A stretch of DNA of 64,000 nucleotides from CAYZWU01 sp964482235 (GTDB lineage: Bacteria; Planctomycetota; B15-G4; CAYZWU01): contig CAYZWU010000010.1 in NCBI GenBank assembly GCA_964482235.1, forward strand, positions 89,617-153,616. Reading direction: 5' to 3'. The notes below the pieces were generated by a model. The model searched no databases. It was not told the DNA's origin and saw nothing but the letters and a program-made list of their open reading frames with translations. The position numbers and the translations under genes were made by a program. Below are positions 8,846 to 16,689 of this stretch, piece after piece. Position 1 is the stretch's first letter; the number at the start of each line of letters is the position of its first letter.

Positions 8846-10626
8846 TCCCAAAATTTTCGTTCCTTGTCAGCATCATCTTCCAGGTTCGCATCGAAGAATT
8901 CCGTTCCGATGTAGCCGCGGATCGCATGCTCCGACTCCCTGGTCCGGACCGAGACTTCCAGCCAATTCTCCTCGTCGTTGCGCCGGATCACCCTGACTGC
9001 GGCATCATCGGGCGATAGCACTGCGAGAGGAGTATTGCCGTTCGGTTCATTCGTGAGCGGAGTCTCGGCAGTGACCAGGCCGTGCTCGGTGAAGTAGAAG
9101 GCCGTGAAAGTGAACACGAGAGTTTCGCCCGGACGGATGACGCCCGGCAGCATCCAGGCGATCTTGCCCCTGCTCCACTCGGCGGATGTCGTGAATTCGG
9201 GGAGTTCATTCTTCTCCCTGGCATCGAGGTGGTTGAACGATCTCGTGCTGGAGCCGGATATGATCTTTCCCTCGTATATGCCGTCGTAGAAGAGTCCTTG
9301 ATCCAGGTAGTCGATGAACACGATGTTCTCGATGTCAATGCCGGTGAGTCTGGAATCTCCTTTTCCCGAGTTGTTCTCGAGGGTGAACCTGTACTCGATC
9401 CGGTCTCCGGGCTCGATCGATTCGGGCCCCTCCTTGATCAGCCGGACAACGTTCTCCGGTTGACTTGTTTCCCGAATGAGCCGGCTTTCATACTCTTCCT
9501 TGTCCTCGTCGAAGAAGTGCTTCAGGTTCTTGTCGTACTTGATCACCTTGAAGAGCGTGTCGTTGCGTTCAGCCCAGAAACGGAAATTGAGCTTCGTTCT
9601 GTCTTCGTAGGTGATCTGCCGGGACCTCTCTTCCTGCTCACCGGACCTGCTCGATCTCTTGCGAATGACGGGGCTCTGGGAGTCGAACTTGCTGGAGCCT
9701 CTCTCTTCCTCTTTATTCGTCCTCAGACCCTCCTCCTCCTCCGTGACACTCGGTATCGTTCGCTCGCCGCTGCTGTCCTGACCCTCTCTCGTTTCCATGG
9801 TTTCGAGCCCGTCAGCCTCTTCCTCGACAGCCAGGGTCTCGGTGGACCTGATATCGGTCATGGGTGTGCTTTCTATCGTGCTGGTCGGTTGCGTGGAGTC
9901 TTTTTCGGAGTGCTGCTCTTCTTTTATCTCCACCACCGCCTGCCCATCAGTACCCATTTTTACATGAAGCGATTCCGGTTCTTCTTCCTTCTCTACGCCA
10001 AGCTTCTCTACCGTCTTGCTCGCTGACGGTCCCGTCGATTCCGCCGGAGATATCTTCAAGCCGTCGGCTGTCTGCTTCTTGCGGATCGTGTCACTGCCTG
10101 GCGTTCTGACGAGTTGCTGTTTCTTCCTGGTTTGATTCAATCCGTCAACGTTATCTATGGCGACCAGGCCTTCGCGATCGGATTTTGCCACAGTGTTGTC
10201 GATGTTCAGCAGGCGGGATTGCACATCCGTGTTCTTGATCGTTTCCTGCCCCCCTTCCTTCTTAATGGCGGCAAGGGGATCGGTTTCCTTCCTGACCTCC
10301 AGCGGCTGCGTTATCTTTTCTTTTAACGTCCCTGATGCATTTCCCTCGTACATGGTCCTGTCGGAGAACATCTTGCTGCGGAAGTCGTACTGAAGAATTC
10401 CACTGTTCACGAAGACGATTTCCTCCTCATCTCCCGGATCTTCCAGGCCGCTGCTTTCCGTCAAGCGGGTCTCGATCGTCTCCGAGAAGAAGGCGTATGG
10501 CAGCAGCAGCGGTTCCCCCGTCGAGGCGGGCAGGTTCCCGCCCGGTTCCGGGTTGACGGAGCCGGTGCTGCAGGCGGGCAGGCCCGGCAGAATTGCCAGG
10601 GCCGCGAGCAGGACGAGTCGTTTCAT
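8791..10626 (-). CDS. Large lipoprotein with low-complexity middle and DUF11/CARDB-like domain
   Basis: 611 aa. It begins with a lipoprotein signal (MKRLVLLAALAILPGLPAC). Residues ~120-330 are Ser/Glu/Thr-rich and probably disordered. Residues ~390-540 resemble a DUF11/CARDB-type beta-sandwich (EPGDRIEYRFTLENNSG..., RPGETLVFTFTAFYF), the kind of domain found in surface adhesion or scaffold proteins. It starts 7 bases after the upstream lipoprotein gene and overlaps the CsgG-like gene. I do not recognise the full-length family. Taken together, the three genes look like one envelope complex. Confidence 0.65.
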   Translation of the reverse strand: MKRLVLLAALAILPGLPACSTGSVNPEPGGNLPASTGEPLLLPYAFFSETIETRLTESSGLEDPGDEEEIVFVNSGILQYDFRSKMFSDRTMYEGNASGTLKEKITQPLEVRKETDPLAAIKKEGGQETIKNTDVQSRLLNIDNTVAKSDREGLVAIDNVDGLNQTRKKQQLVRTPGSDTIRKKQTADGLKISPAESTGPSASKTVEKLGVEKEEEPESLHVKMGTDGQAVVEIKEEQHSEKDSTQPTSTIESTPMTDIRSTETLAVEEEADGLETMETREGQDSSGERTIPSVTEEEEGLRTNKEEERGSSKFDSQSPVIRKRSSRSGEQEERSRQITYEDRTKLNFRFWAERNDTLFKVIKYDKNLKHFFDEDKEEYESRLIRETSQPENVVRLIKEGPESIEPGDRIEYRFTLENNSGKGDSRLTGIDIENIVFIDYLDQGLFYDGIYEGKIISGSSTRSFNHLDAREKNELPEFTTSAEWSRGKIAWMLPGVIRPGETLVFTFTAFYFTEHGLVTAETPLTNEPNGNTPLAVLSPDDAAVRVIRRNDEENWLEVSVRTRESEHAIRGYIGTEFFDANLEDDADKERKFWECNYASQITNEIDSGLRE

Positions 10627-10633
10627 GATGCCT

Positions 10634-11422
10634 CTATTCTGCGGCAGGATGGCCGTCTGACCGTCCTCCCACCTTCAAATCCGCCACGTCTTCCTTGCCG
10701 AGCTGGAATACCCAGCTCAAAACCTCGCCTTCACTCATCATTTTCAGGTTCTCGTGGGTCAAGCTGTCGACGATGACATTGCCGAACTTGGTCGTTTCGT
10801 TGGACTTGAGAATCCTGATCTTGCCGCCGGCGCTGAGTAGGACCTCGTCCCTTTTCTTGAGGAAGACATCGAACCTCACACTCTCGCCCACTTCCATGTC
10901 CTTCTGGAAATCCTTTTCGAAGCTCTCCCCTTCCATGTCCACCACGACATTCCCTTTCGCGTCCGGCGGAGGGATCTTGACGAGAATACGGACGGTGGGG
11001 CGTTTCTTGACGACGAAGGAGCGCGGTTCACGACACGTGAAGAGGTCGGTCTTGTTGCCGTACTTGTCGAGGCTCGCCCCGGTCACGCGCCAGCAATAGG
11101 TTTCGCCGCCGGGAAGGAAAAGGCAGTCCGAATCCGATTCCGCAAGGGAGCTGATTTCCGAATCAGGCAGGTAGTCCAGCCCCCTTATGTCTTCCCTGCT
11201 GAACAGGACATCCTGAAAACCCGAATCCCTGGCGATCTCCAGGTGATACTTGATGTTCTCGCTGGGATCGGGGTTTTCCCACATGAATTCGGGGCAGTCA
11301 CCTTTGGGCAAGTCTAGCTTCTCGTTGGGCAGCGGGCGAATAAGATTGATGTAGCTCGTACAGCCTGAGAAAACGAAACCAGCAACGAAGAGGAGGAGCA
11401 GCCCCCGGATGCAATATCTCAT
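10634..11422 (-). CDS. Lipoprotein with fibronectin-like N-terminal domain
   Basis: 262 aa. The lipobox is VFSGC near residue 20. Residues ~30-130 read like a fibronectin III-style repeat used for attributes of an extracellular domain (PEFMWENPDPSENIKYHLEIA, ending YCWRVTGASLDKYGN). The C-terminal half has a beta-rich pattern (VRILVKIPPPDAKGNVVVDM). A GGAGT ribosome site precedes the ATG. It is the first gene of the three-lipoprotein minus-strand operon. No enzymatic motif is visible, and the function is unknown. Confidence 0.65.
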   Translation of the reverse strand: MRYCIRGLLLLFVAGFVFSGCTSYINLIRPLPNEKLDLPKGDCPEFMWENPDPSENIKYHLEIARDSGFQDVLFSREDIRGLDYLPDSEISSLAESDSDCLFLPGGETYCWRVTGASLDKYGNKTDLFTCREPRSFVVKKRPTVRILVKIPPPDAKGNVVVDMEGESFEKDFQKDMEVGESVRFDVFLKKRDEVLLSAGGKIRILKSNETTKFGNVIVDSLTHENLKMMSEGEVLSWVFQLGKEDVADLKVGGRSDGHPAAE

Positions 11423-11750
11423 TATTCACTCCAATCTGTGAAGGTAGGGGGTTTCCCGTAGAACGGTAAAATCGTGATGAAAAGAAATCCGAAACCCGTA
11501 TTTGGACTTCACCGAGAGTAGAAGATTCCCGAATTGCTGTCAAGATTCAGGGATTCGCCGTATACGGCGAAGGTGTCGCGCCGTGTAGAAAGCGGAAGGA
11601 TGAAGGAGAGGCGGTTTTTCGGACTTTTCGCTGTTTCAGGAACAACCTCTTCGTGTATCGTGTGGCAAGGTGGTATTGAAGACCAATCTATGGGGTAGAG
11701 CATCTCCACGAGCAGACCAGGCAGTGTCGCCTGCCGGGAAAGGAATCACG
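11423..11750. other. Divergent promoter region between lipoprotein operon and PurF-like gene
   Basis: 328 bases between divergent genes. It contains an 18-bp perfect palindrome at 11554-11571, listed separately. The plus-strand frame of the PurF-like gene is open back to 11670, but those residues do not resemble the family and an AAAGGA ribosome site precedes the ATG at 11751. I see no other gene. Confidence 0.5.
11554..11571. promoter_or_regulatory. Perfect 18-bp palindrome, putative operator
   Basis: TTCGCCGTATACGGCGAA is a perfect palindrome in the divergent intergenic region, 132 bases upstream of the lipoprotein operon start and 180 bases upstream of the PurF-like start. Its size and symmetry suit a dimeric repressor, but no cognate regulator is adjacent. 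Confidence 0.45.
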
Positions 11751-13154
11751 ATGGGCGGAATATTCGGTGTCGTCTCCAAGGAAGATTGTGTACTCGACCT
11801 CTTTTACGGGACTGATTTCCATTCGCACCTCGGAACCAGACGCGGCGGCATGGCAGTGAGGAACTCGACGGACTTCAACCGTTTCATCCACAACATCGAA
11901 AACGCTCAGTTCCGCTCCAAGTTCGACGACGATATCGCGAAGATGAAAGGCAACAAGGGTATCGGGTGCATCAGCGATACGGAGGATCAGCCCCTGATCA
12001 TCGGCTCGCACCTCGGCAACTATGCCATCGTCACGGTGGGCCGGATCAACAACATCAGCGAGATCGTGGATACGGCTTTCGAGAAGGGGACCACTCATTT
12101 CGCGGAGACAACGGGAGAGGGCTTCAATCCCACCGAAATAACGGCTTCGCTCATCGATACGGGAGAGACCATCGTCGATGGAATCCGCTGCAGCCAGGAG
12201 AAGATCGACGGCTCGTGCTCCCTGCTTCTCTTGACGGATGAGGGAATCTATGCTGCCAGGGATCGCCTTGGCCGGACGCCGCTCGTCATCGGCGAGAGGG
12301 AAGGTTCCTTCTGCGTCACGGTGGAGACAAGCGCATTTCCGAACCTGGGCTACCGGATCAAGCAGGAGCTCGGGCCCGGTGAGATCGCGCTGATCACGCC
12401 CGAGGGTGTCGAGCAGAAAGCCCCTCCCGGCAACGAGCTCCGCATCTGCACGTTCCTCTGGATCTATTTCGGGTATCCCTCGTCGACCTACGAGGGCCGG
12501 AACGTGGAGGAGGTCCGCAACCGCTGCGGCGCAGCGCTGGCAAGAAGCGACGACGTGACGATCGACTGTGTCGCCGGGGTGCCCGATTCGGGGACGGCTC
12601 ACGCCATCGGCTACGCGAACGAGTGCCAGGTCCCGTACCTCAGGCCTTTCGTCAAGTACACGCCCACGTGGCCGCGGAGCTTCATGCCGCAGAACCAGGC
12701 CGTGCGGGATCTCGTCGCCCGCATGAAGCTGATTCCGATCCGCGAGCTCATCCAGGGGAAGCGGCTGCTCTTCTGCGAGGATTCGATCGTTCGCGGCACG
12801 CAGCTCTGCGACACGATCGCCAGGCTCTACGATTGCGGAGCGAAGGAGGTCCACATGCGTCCCGCCTGTCCCCCGCTGATCCACGGTTGCCGTTTCCTCA
12901 ACTTCTCGAGATCCAAGTCGGAGCTCGACCTGGCTGGGAGGCGGTCGATCAGCGAGCTGGTGGGACATCAGGACGAGGTTCCCCTCGACGAGTATGCCGA
13001 CCACACCTCGGACAAGTATGCCGCCATGGTGGATCGGATCCGCAACCGCCTCAACCTGACCACCCTCAAATACCAGTCCCTCCCGGACATGATCGAGGCT
13101 CTCGGCATGCCCAAGGAGAGGGTCTGCACCTTCTGCTGGGACGGGCAGGGCTAG
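11751..13154 (+). CDS. PurF-like amidophosphoribosyltransferase paralogue lacking the catalytic Cys
   Basis: 467 aa, similar in length to PurF (glutamine PRPP amidotransferase, first step of purine synthesis). The N-terminal domain keeps the Ntn-type pattern (HSHLGTRRGGMAV, GNYAIVTVGRINN, IDGSCSLLLLTDEGIYAARDRLGRTPL). However, the protein begins MGGIFG where active PurF has MCGI; the nucleophile Cys is replaced by Gly, so glutamine hydrolysis by the standard mechanism is not expected. The PRTase domain retains a PRPP-loop sequence (LLFCEDSIVRGTQL, about residues 340-353). The FeS-type C-terminal Cys pattern of classical PurF is not conserved, though Cys residues occur near the end (RVCTFCWDGQG). 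It may use free ammonia, act on another partner or be regulatory. Annotating it plainly as purF would overstate the evidence. Confidence 0.8.
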   Translation: MGGIFGVVSKEDCVLDLFYGTDFHSHLGTRRGGMAVRNSTDFNRFIHNIENAQFRSKFDDDIAKMKGNKGIGCISDTEDQPLIIGSHLGNYAIVTVGRINNISEIVDTAFEKGTTHFAETTGEGFNPTEITASLIDTGETIVDGIRCSQEKIDGSCSLLLLTDEGIYAARDRLGRTPLVIGEREGSFCVTVETSAFPNLGYRIKQELGPGEIALITPEGVEQKAPPGNELRICTFLWIYFGYPSSTYEGRNVEEVRNRCGAALARSDDVTIDCVAGVPDSGTAHAIGYANECQVPYLRPFVKYTPTWPRSFMPQNQAVRDLVARMKLIPIRELIQGKRLLFCEDSIVRGTQLCDTIARLYDCGAKEVHMRPACPPLIHGCRFLNFSRSKSELDLAGRRSISELVGHQDEVPLDEYADHTSDKYAAMVDRIRNRLNLTTLKYQSLPDMIEALGMPKERVCTFCWDGQG

Positions 13155-13201
13155 AAGCCCGTACATGGCCCCTCGTCACGAAATCGGATGAAAGGTCAGG
13201 G

Positions 13202-13687
13202 CTAGTAGGAGAACTGATCGCTGAAGTCGACCTTCAGGGCGTCGATGGTGATGTAGTCGTCGTCCCAGTCGATGCGCACGGTGATTACCTTGTATTCTGT
13301 CGATCCCAGCGGAGGTGGGTTGAGGGGGGTCAGATCCGATTGTGTTGCGCTTGTGACGGTGACCGACCTGCTGTAGGAGCCATAGGCTGTCAGGCTGGTT
13401 CCGCGGGCGTCCTTCGGCGGGGAGGAGGACCAGCCGTTGTAATCATCCACGTCGTCGAAATCGGCACGCGCCGTCTCGTCGTCCGTACCGTCAAGATCGG
13501 CAAAATCCTTGGCCAGGATCTCCTCCATCAGATCGACGGCAAGCTGAACGGCGATCTCCATCCGCTCCGACTGGTTAGCGCCGTCGAACCAGCCTGTGAG
13601 GCAGAGCATCATGGGCGGTATCGCGATGGCGCTGACCACGACAAACGTGATCAGCCCGATGAGTGTGAAGCCGCGGCACCCGTCCAT
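13202..13687 (-). CDS. Pseudopilin-like protein (prepilin N-terminus GFTLI)
   Basis: 161 aa. A short leader MDGCRG is followed by FTLIGLITFVVVSAIAIP, a type IV prepilin processing site and N-terminal helix. Mature position 5 is Gly where most pilins have Glu (FTLIE), a change reported for some minor pseudopilins that cap the fibre. The remainder is an acidic beta-rich domain. It starts 2 bases after the stop of the upstream gene, as the last member of a four-gene pseudopilin set. It is probably a minor subunit of a type II secretion or type IV pilus-like fibre; the assembly ATPase and secretin are not in this window. Confidence 0.75.
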   Translation of the reverse strand: MDGCRGFTLIGLITFVVVSAIAIPPMMLCLTGWFDGANQSERMEIAVQLAVDLMEEILAKDFADLDGTDDETARADFDDVDDYNGWSSSPPKDARGTSLTAYGSYSRSVTVTSATQSDLTPLNPPPLGSTEYKVITVRIDWDDDYITIDALKVDFSDQFSY

Positions 13688-13689
13688 TC

Positions 13690-14454
13690 TCAGTCGACCC
13701 CCACGACGGTGTATTGATAGTTGTAGCTGTTCTTGTAGAAGAAAAGCTTGAGCGGAACGGAACTCATGTCCCGGTCGCTGCCGCCATAGCGACCTGACTC
13801 GAAATCCTCGAATACGATCTGGATCGTTTCCCCGGGCGCCACCGTCCGGCTGAACCAGATGTTTTTGATCTCTCCCGATCCGGCTCTTCGTCCAAATGAC
13901 CAGGTCTTGTCCCAGACCGTTGTCAAATCATCATCGCCCTCCTCGGTCATGCGGACCTTGCCGTAATAGGCCGTCGGTCCCGACCACTCGATCTCGAAGC
14001 GGTTGAATTCGATCGTGTACCCGGTCTGGTTCTGGACGTAGAACTCCACATCCTCCGGCGAGGAGCTCTCATCGCGCGATCCGGGACAGTACTCGATCGA
14101 CCGGAATCCCCGCGTACGGCGCTCCGTGTCGCCGAAGGAGCCGTCCACCACGAAGCGCCACTGGGTCTGATCCACGAAGGTGATCGTTCCGCCTCCGAAG
14201 GAGACCTCTCCCGGCAGGATGGTCCGGTTCCTCAGCGCCCACTGGAGCCCGGCCTGGGCGATGTAGTAGGACTTTGCGGAATGGAGCCGGCTCAATCCGC
14301 TCGAGTGCGACACCGACAGGACCGAGCAGAGAGAGGTCCCCACGATGCCGAGAAAGAGGAGAAGCACGAGGGCGATCACCATGCTGAATCCGGCCTGGCT
14401 CTCCCTGTTCCGCACCTTGCTGCTCCCGGCTGCGATCATAGTTCCGTCCAGCAT
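13690..14454 (-). CDS. PilX/GspK-like minor pilin
   Basis: 254 aa. A positively charged leader ends in QAG, then FSMVIALVLLLFLGIVGTSL, the hydrophobic helix typical of PilX-type minor pilins, which have Ser in place of Thr and no Glu5. The motif SAKSYYIAQAGLQWALRNR near residues 60-80 is the PilX/GspK-type helix in which an AGL element recurs. The rest is beta-rich and secreted. It overlaps the upstream pseudopilin by 19 bases, suggesting translational coupling. It is probably part of the tip complex of the pseudopilus. Confidence 0.72.
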   Translation of the reverse strand: MLDGTMIAAGSSKVRNRESQAGFSMVIALVLLLFLGIVGTSLCSVLSVSHSSGLSRLHSAKSYYIAQAGLQWALRNRTILPGEVSFGGGTITFVDQTQWRFVVDGSFGDTERRTRGFRSIEYCPGSRDESSSPEDVEFYVQNQTGYTIEFNRFEIEWSGPTAYYGKVRMTEEGDDDLTTVWDKTWSFGRRAGSGEIKNIWFSRTVAPGETIQIVFEDFESGRYGGSDRDMSSVPLKLFFYKNSYNYQYTVVGVD

Positions 14455-14957
14455 GTGTTCGCTGCCTCGAAACCCGGCGGCGCCATCGTGGCGCGGAACG
14501 GGACCGACTCGCCGTTCTTGCTCAGGGTGAAGGCAACCTCGATCAGATGGAGATTGTTGCCGCTCGTTGCCGCTGATCCGTCTTTTTGATAGTAGCCCAA
14601 GGCGAAGGACAGGACCGACTCGACGAGGACGACGCTGTCGCGATAGAGCGTCCCGTTCGCGTGGGAATAGGTGTAGGTGTTCTCGTCCCTGTCCCGGAAC
14701 GAGAACTCGTCGGTCGTGAGCGTCACGGCATCGACCCCTGTGGCGGTGGCCACGATCCGGATCTCCCTCGTCATCATCTCCAGGGCGATCCGGCCGTCGC
14801 GGAGAAGCTCCTGGCGCGTGGTCACCCCCTTGTAGGCTTCGCCCATGGTCTGGATGCTCTGGGCGAAGAAGGAGCCGAGAATACCCACGATCACCATCAC
14901 GGAGATGAGCTCGATCAGGGTGAATCCGGTGCTTCCCTTTCTTCGCATTCCTGTCAT
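14436..14957 (-). CDS. Pseudopilin (PilW/GspJ-like)
   Basis: 173 aa. Leader MTGMRRKGSTG is followed by the canonical cleavage and helix FTLIELISVMVIVGILGSFF with Glu5 present. The C-terminal domain contains GRIALEMMTREIR, the early helix found in PilW/GspJ-type minor pilins. It lies 10 bases after the upstream GspH-like gene and overlaps the following PilX-like gene. Probably a structural minor subunit. Confidence 0.82.
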   Translation of the reverse strand: MTGMRRKGSTGFTLIELISVMVIVGILGSFFAQSIQTMGEAYKGVTTRQELLRDGRIALEMMTREIRIVATATGVDAVTLTTDEFSFRDRDENTYTYSHANGTLYRDSVVLVESVLSFALGYYQKDGSAATSGNNLHLIEVAFTLSKNGESVPFRATMAPPGFEAANTCWTEL

Positions 14958-14967
14958 TTGATCTTCT

Positions 14968-15498
14968 TCAAGAGAGGTCCACGTCCGAAAGCACGATCAA
15001 TCCGGTTTGCAGCACTTCGATCTTCTTGCCCTTCGAGCCGTAGGCGATGGTGACGCTGCCGGTGGATACGAGATCGCCCCCCTTCTCGAACTGGATATAG
15101 TTATTGCCGCCGAAGTCGGCCGCTTCGATGGTCACTCCCGCGTAGACCCCGGCGTCCAGCTCCACGATGAAATCCGATTGCAGGAAGGGATCCTTGGCCG
15201 GTATCGTACCGGAGTTCTTGTCGTAGAGCGTGTAGGTGTCGGACGCCGTGTTGAAGGTGATCGTGTAGGTGCCGCGGTGGTCCATGGCGAGCTGCTGGGC
15301 GTAGCGGATGTCGGTGGCCACCTTTCTGGCCGCCACCTCAAGGCGGTACTCGGCGTCGCCCGAGAACGAGGCGAAGGCCGTCACGCTCACCGTGGCCACG
15401 ATGACCACGACAGCAACGAGCTCGATGATGGTGAAGCCGTCAGGGGCGCGTTTCGACCTTGGCGCCGAGCGGTCCCCGGGGTAGTCCTTGCGCTTCAT
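14968..15498 (-). CDS. Pseudopilin (GspH/FimT-like)
   Basis: 176 aa from the ATG at 15498, which has AGAAGGA ten bases before it. A GTG at 15528 or ATG at 15522 would add 8-10 residues, also with good ribosome sites. The leader ends in DG, then FTIIELVAVVVIVATVSVTA with Glu5. The segment ARKVATDIRYAQQLAMDHRGTY is the signature of GspH/FimT pseudopilins. It is the first gene of the four-gene set. Expected location: periplasmic pseudopilus after prepilin peptidase processing. Confidence 0.85.
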   Translation of the reverse strand: MKRKDYPGDRSAPRSKRAPDGFTIIELVAVVVIVATVSVTAFASFSGDAEYRLEVAARKVATDIRYAQQLAMDHRGTYTITFNTASDTYTLYDKNSGTIPAKDPFLQSDFIVELDAGVYAGVTIEAADFGGNNYIQFEKGGDLVSTGSVTIAYGSKGKKIEVLQTGLIVLSDVDLS

Positions 15499-15648
15499 CG
15501 TGTCGGTCCTTCTTCCCGGCATTTCCACCTCTCCTCGACATCGTCGATCCGCACGGTCCGGAGGATCTCCCCGGCCATGTCTAATCTATATATTTCGGTA
15601 TTTTATGGGCGGGACTTGATCGAGTGCGCTCGAGGGAGGCCGAGCGGA

Positions 15649-16281
15649 TCAGGCATCCCGAGCTGCCTCTCCCCTGTCGATCGTCTCCTGGATCTTCTTG
15701 ATGGCTCGATTGTAGAGCGTGCGCGCCGCCCCGGGCGTTTTTCCAATCTTCTCGGCGATCTCGTGGAACTCCAGGTTCCCTTTCAAGCGATATACCAGGA
15801 CCTTACGCTGGTTTTCCGGCAGGCTGCCCACGAGATGGAGCAGGCGGCTCCTGTTCTCGACGGCCACGGCGTCCTGGCTGGGGGTGGGGCCGGGCGAGGC
15901 CGGCGGCGGGACGGCGTCGGATCCGGTCCGCTCCTGCGGCAAGTGCTGCTCGCGGTCCGGATCGCGCTTTCCGGCTGCGAAGAACCGGCCCTTGTCCTGG
16001 ATCTTGCGCGTGATGCGGGCGAGGAGCCAGTAGAAGAACGAATCGTGCCCCTGGCGCTCGAAGTCTGCTATGTCGCCAAGGCAGTCCTTCCAGACCGACT
16101 GGATCACGTCAGCCGTCTCCATCTTGGCGTGGAGCTTCGGGCCGAGCTTCTTCTGCACGGCGCCGCGGAGCCTCTTCTCGTAGAGCTGATAGAGGGCGCT
16201 GATCGCGCTCTTGTCGCCCTTCCGGGCCTGGTTCACGAGCTCCATGGTCTTGTCGTTCAGGTCTTCCTTGCTGTCGGTCAT
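15649..16281 (-). CDS. ECF-like RNA polymerase sigma factor, planctomycete type
   Basis: 210 aa from the ATG at 16281, preceded by AAGGGG. Region 2 (residues ~10-95) has the form ELVNQARKGDKSAISALYQLYEKRLRGAV... and METADVIQSVWKDCLGDIADFE, which resembles sigma factors expanded in Planctomycetota. A Pro/Ala/Asp-rich linker follows, then region 4 (residues ~145-205: LPENQRKVLVYRLKGNLEFHEIAEKIGKTPGAARTLYNRAIKKI). The frame is open upstream but the extra residues do not match sigma factors. It lies 150 bases upstream of the pseudopilin genes on the same strand, so it may transcribe them; that is inference. No anti-sigma gene is adjacent. Confidence 0.88.
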   Translation of the reverse strand: MTDSKEDLNDKTMELVNQARKGDKSAISALYQLYEKRLRGAVQKKLGPKLHAKMETADVIQSVWKDCLGDIADFERQGHDSFFYWLLARITRKIQDKGRFFAAGKRDPDREQHLPQERTGSDAVPPPASPGPTPSQDAVAVENRSRLLHLVGSLPENQRKVLVYRLKGNLEFHEIAEKIGKTPGAARTLYNRAIKKIQETIDRGEAARDA

Positions 16282-16689
16282 GGTCTGTGCACCCCTTACT
16301 AACTTCCTGGCTTCATTGTACCGTGCCCGCTCCTTTTGCATAGCCTGCGCCGGGATGCCGCTCGGCACTCTTCCCGATCCCAGTGATCCCCCTCCCGACG
16401 GGTAAGCGCGATATCGCGGCGGTCCGTACGGTAATTTTGATAAATATCGGATCAACGGGTGATGCGGGGGAAGGCCGCGCAAATAAATCGAATTTTACCG
16501 TACGTCCGCCAGGCGAACCGCGCTTCCCCTCTGTTCGCCGGCTGCTGATCAGCGGCCTTGAAAAAACGAGAGGGTCGGATCGGCGGCGGGACGAGCGGAT
16601 TTGGCCGCTCGGGATAAATTGTCACAGCCCCGGCGGCGGAGTTTCAGAGAGAGGCTCTTTTCGAGCCGGAGAATCAAGGAGGTAGTCAC
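16282..16689. other. Divergent intergenic region between sigma factor and TraT-like gene
   Basis: 408 bases with no gene I can support. Its main feature is a long inverted repeat with arms at 16425-16441 and 16487-16504. An AAGGAGG ribosome site for the TraT-like gene sits at its right end. Confidence 0.5.
16425..16504. repeat. Imperfect inverted repeat, 17-18 bp arms, 45-bp spacer
   Basis: The left arm CGTACGGTAATTTTGAT (16425-16441) is mirrored by ATCGAATTTTACCGTACG (16487-16504); the outer CGTACGGTAA is exact. It lies centrally between the divergent sigma and TraT-like genes. Two separated arms of this type could be paired binding sites for one regulator serving both promoters. Confidence 0.6.
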
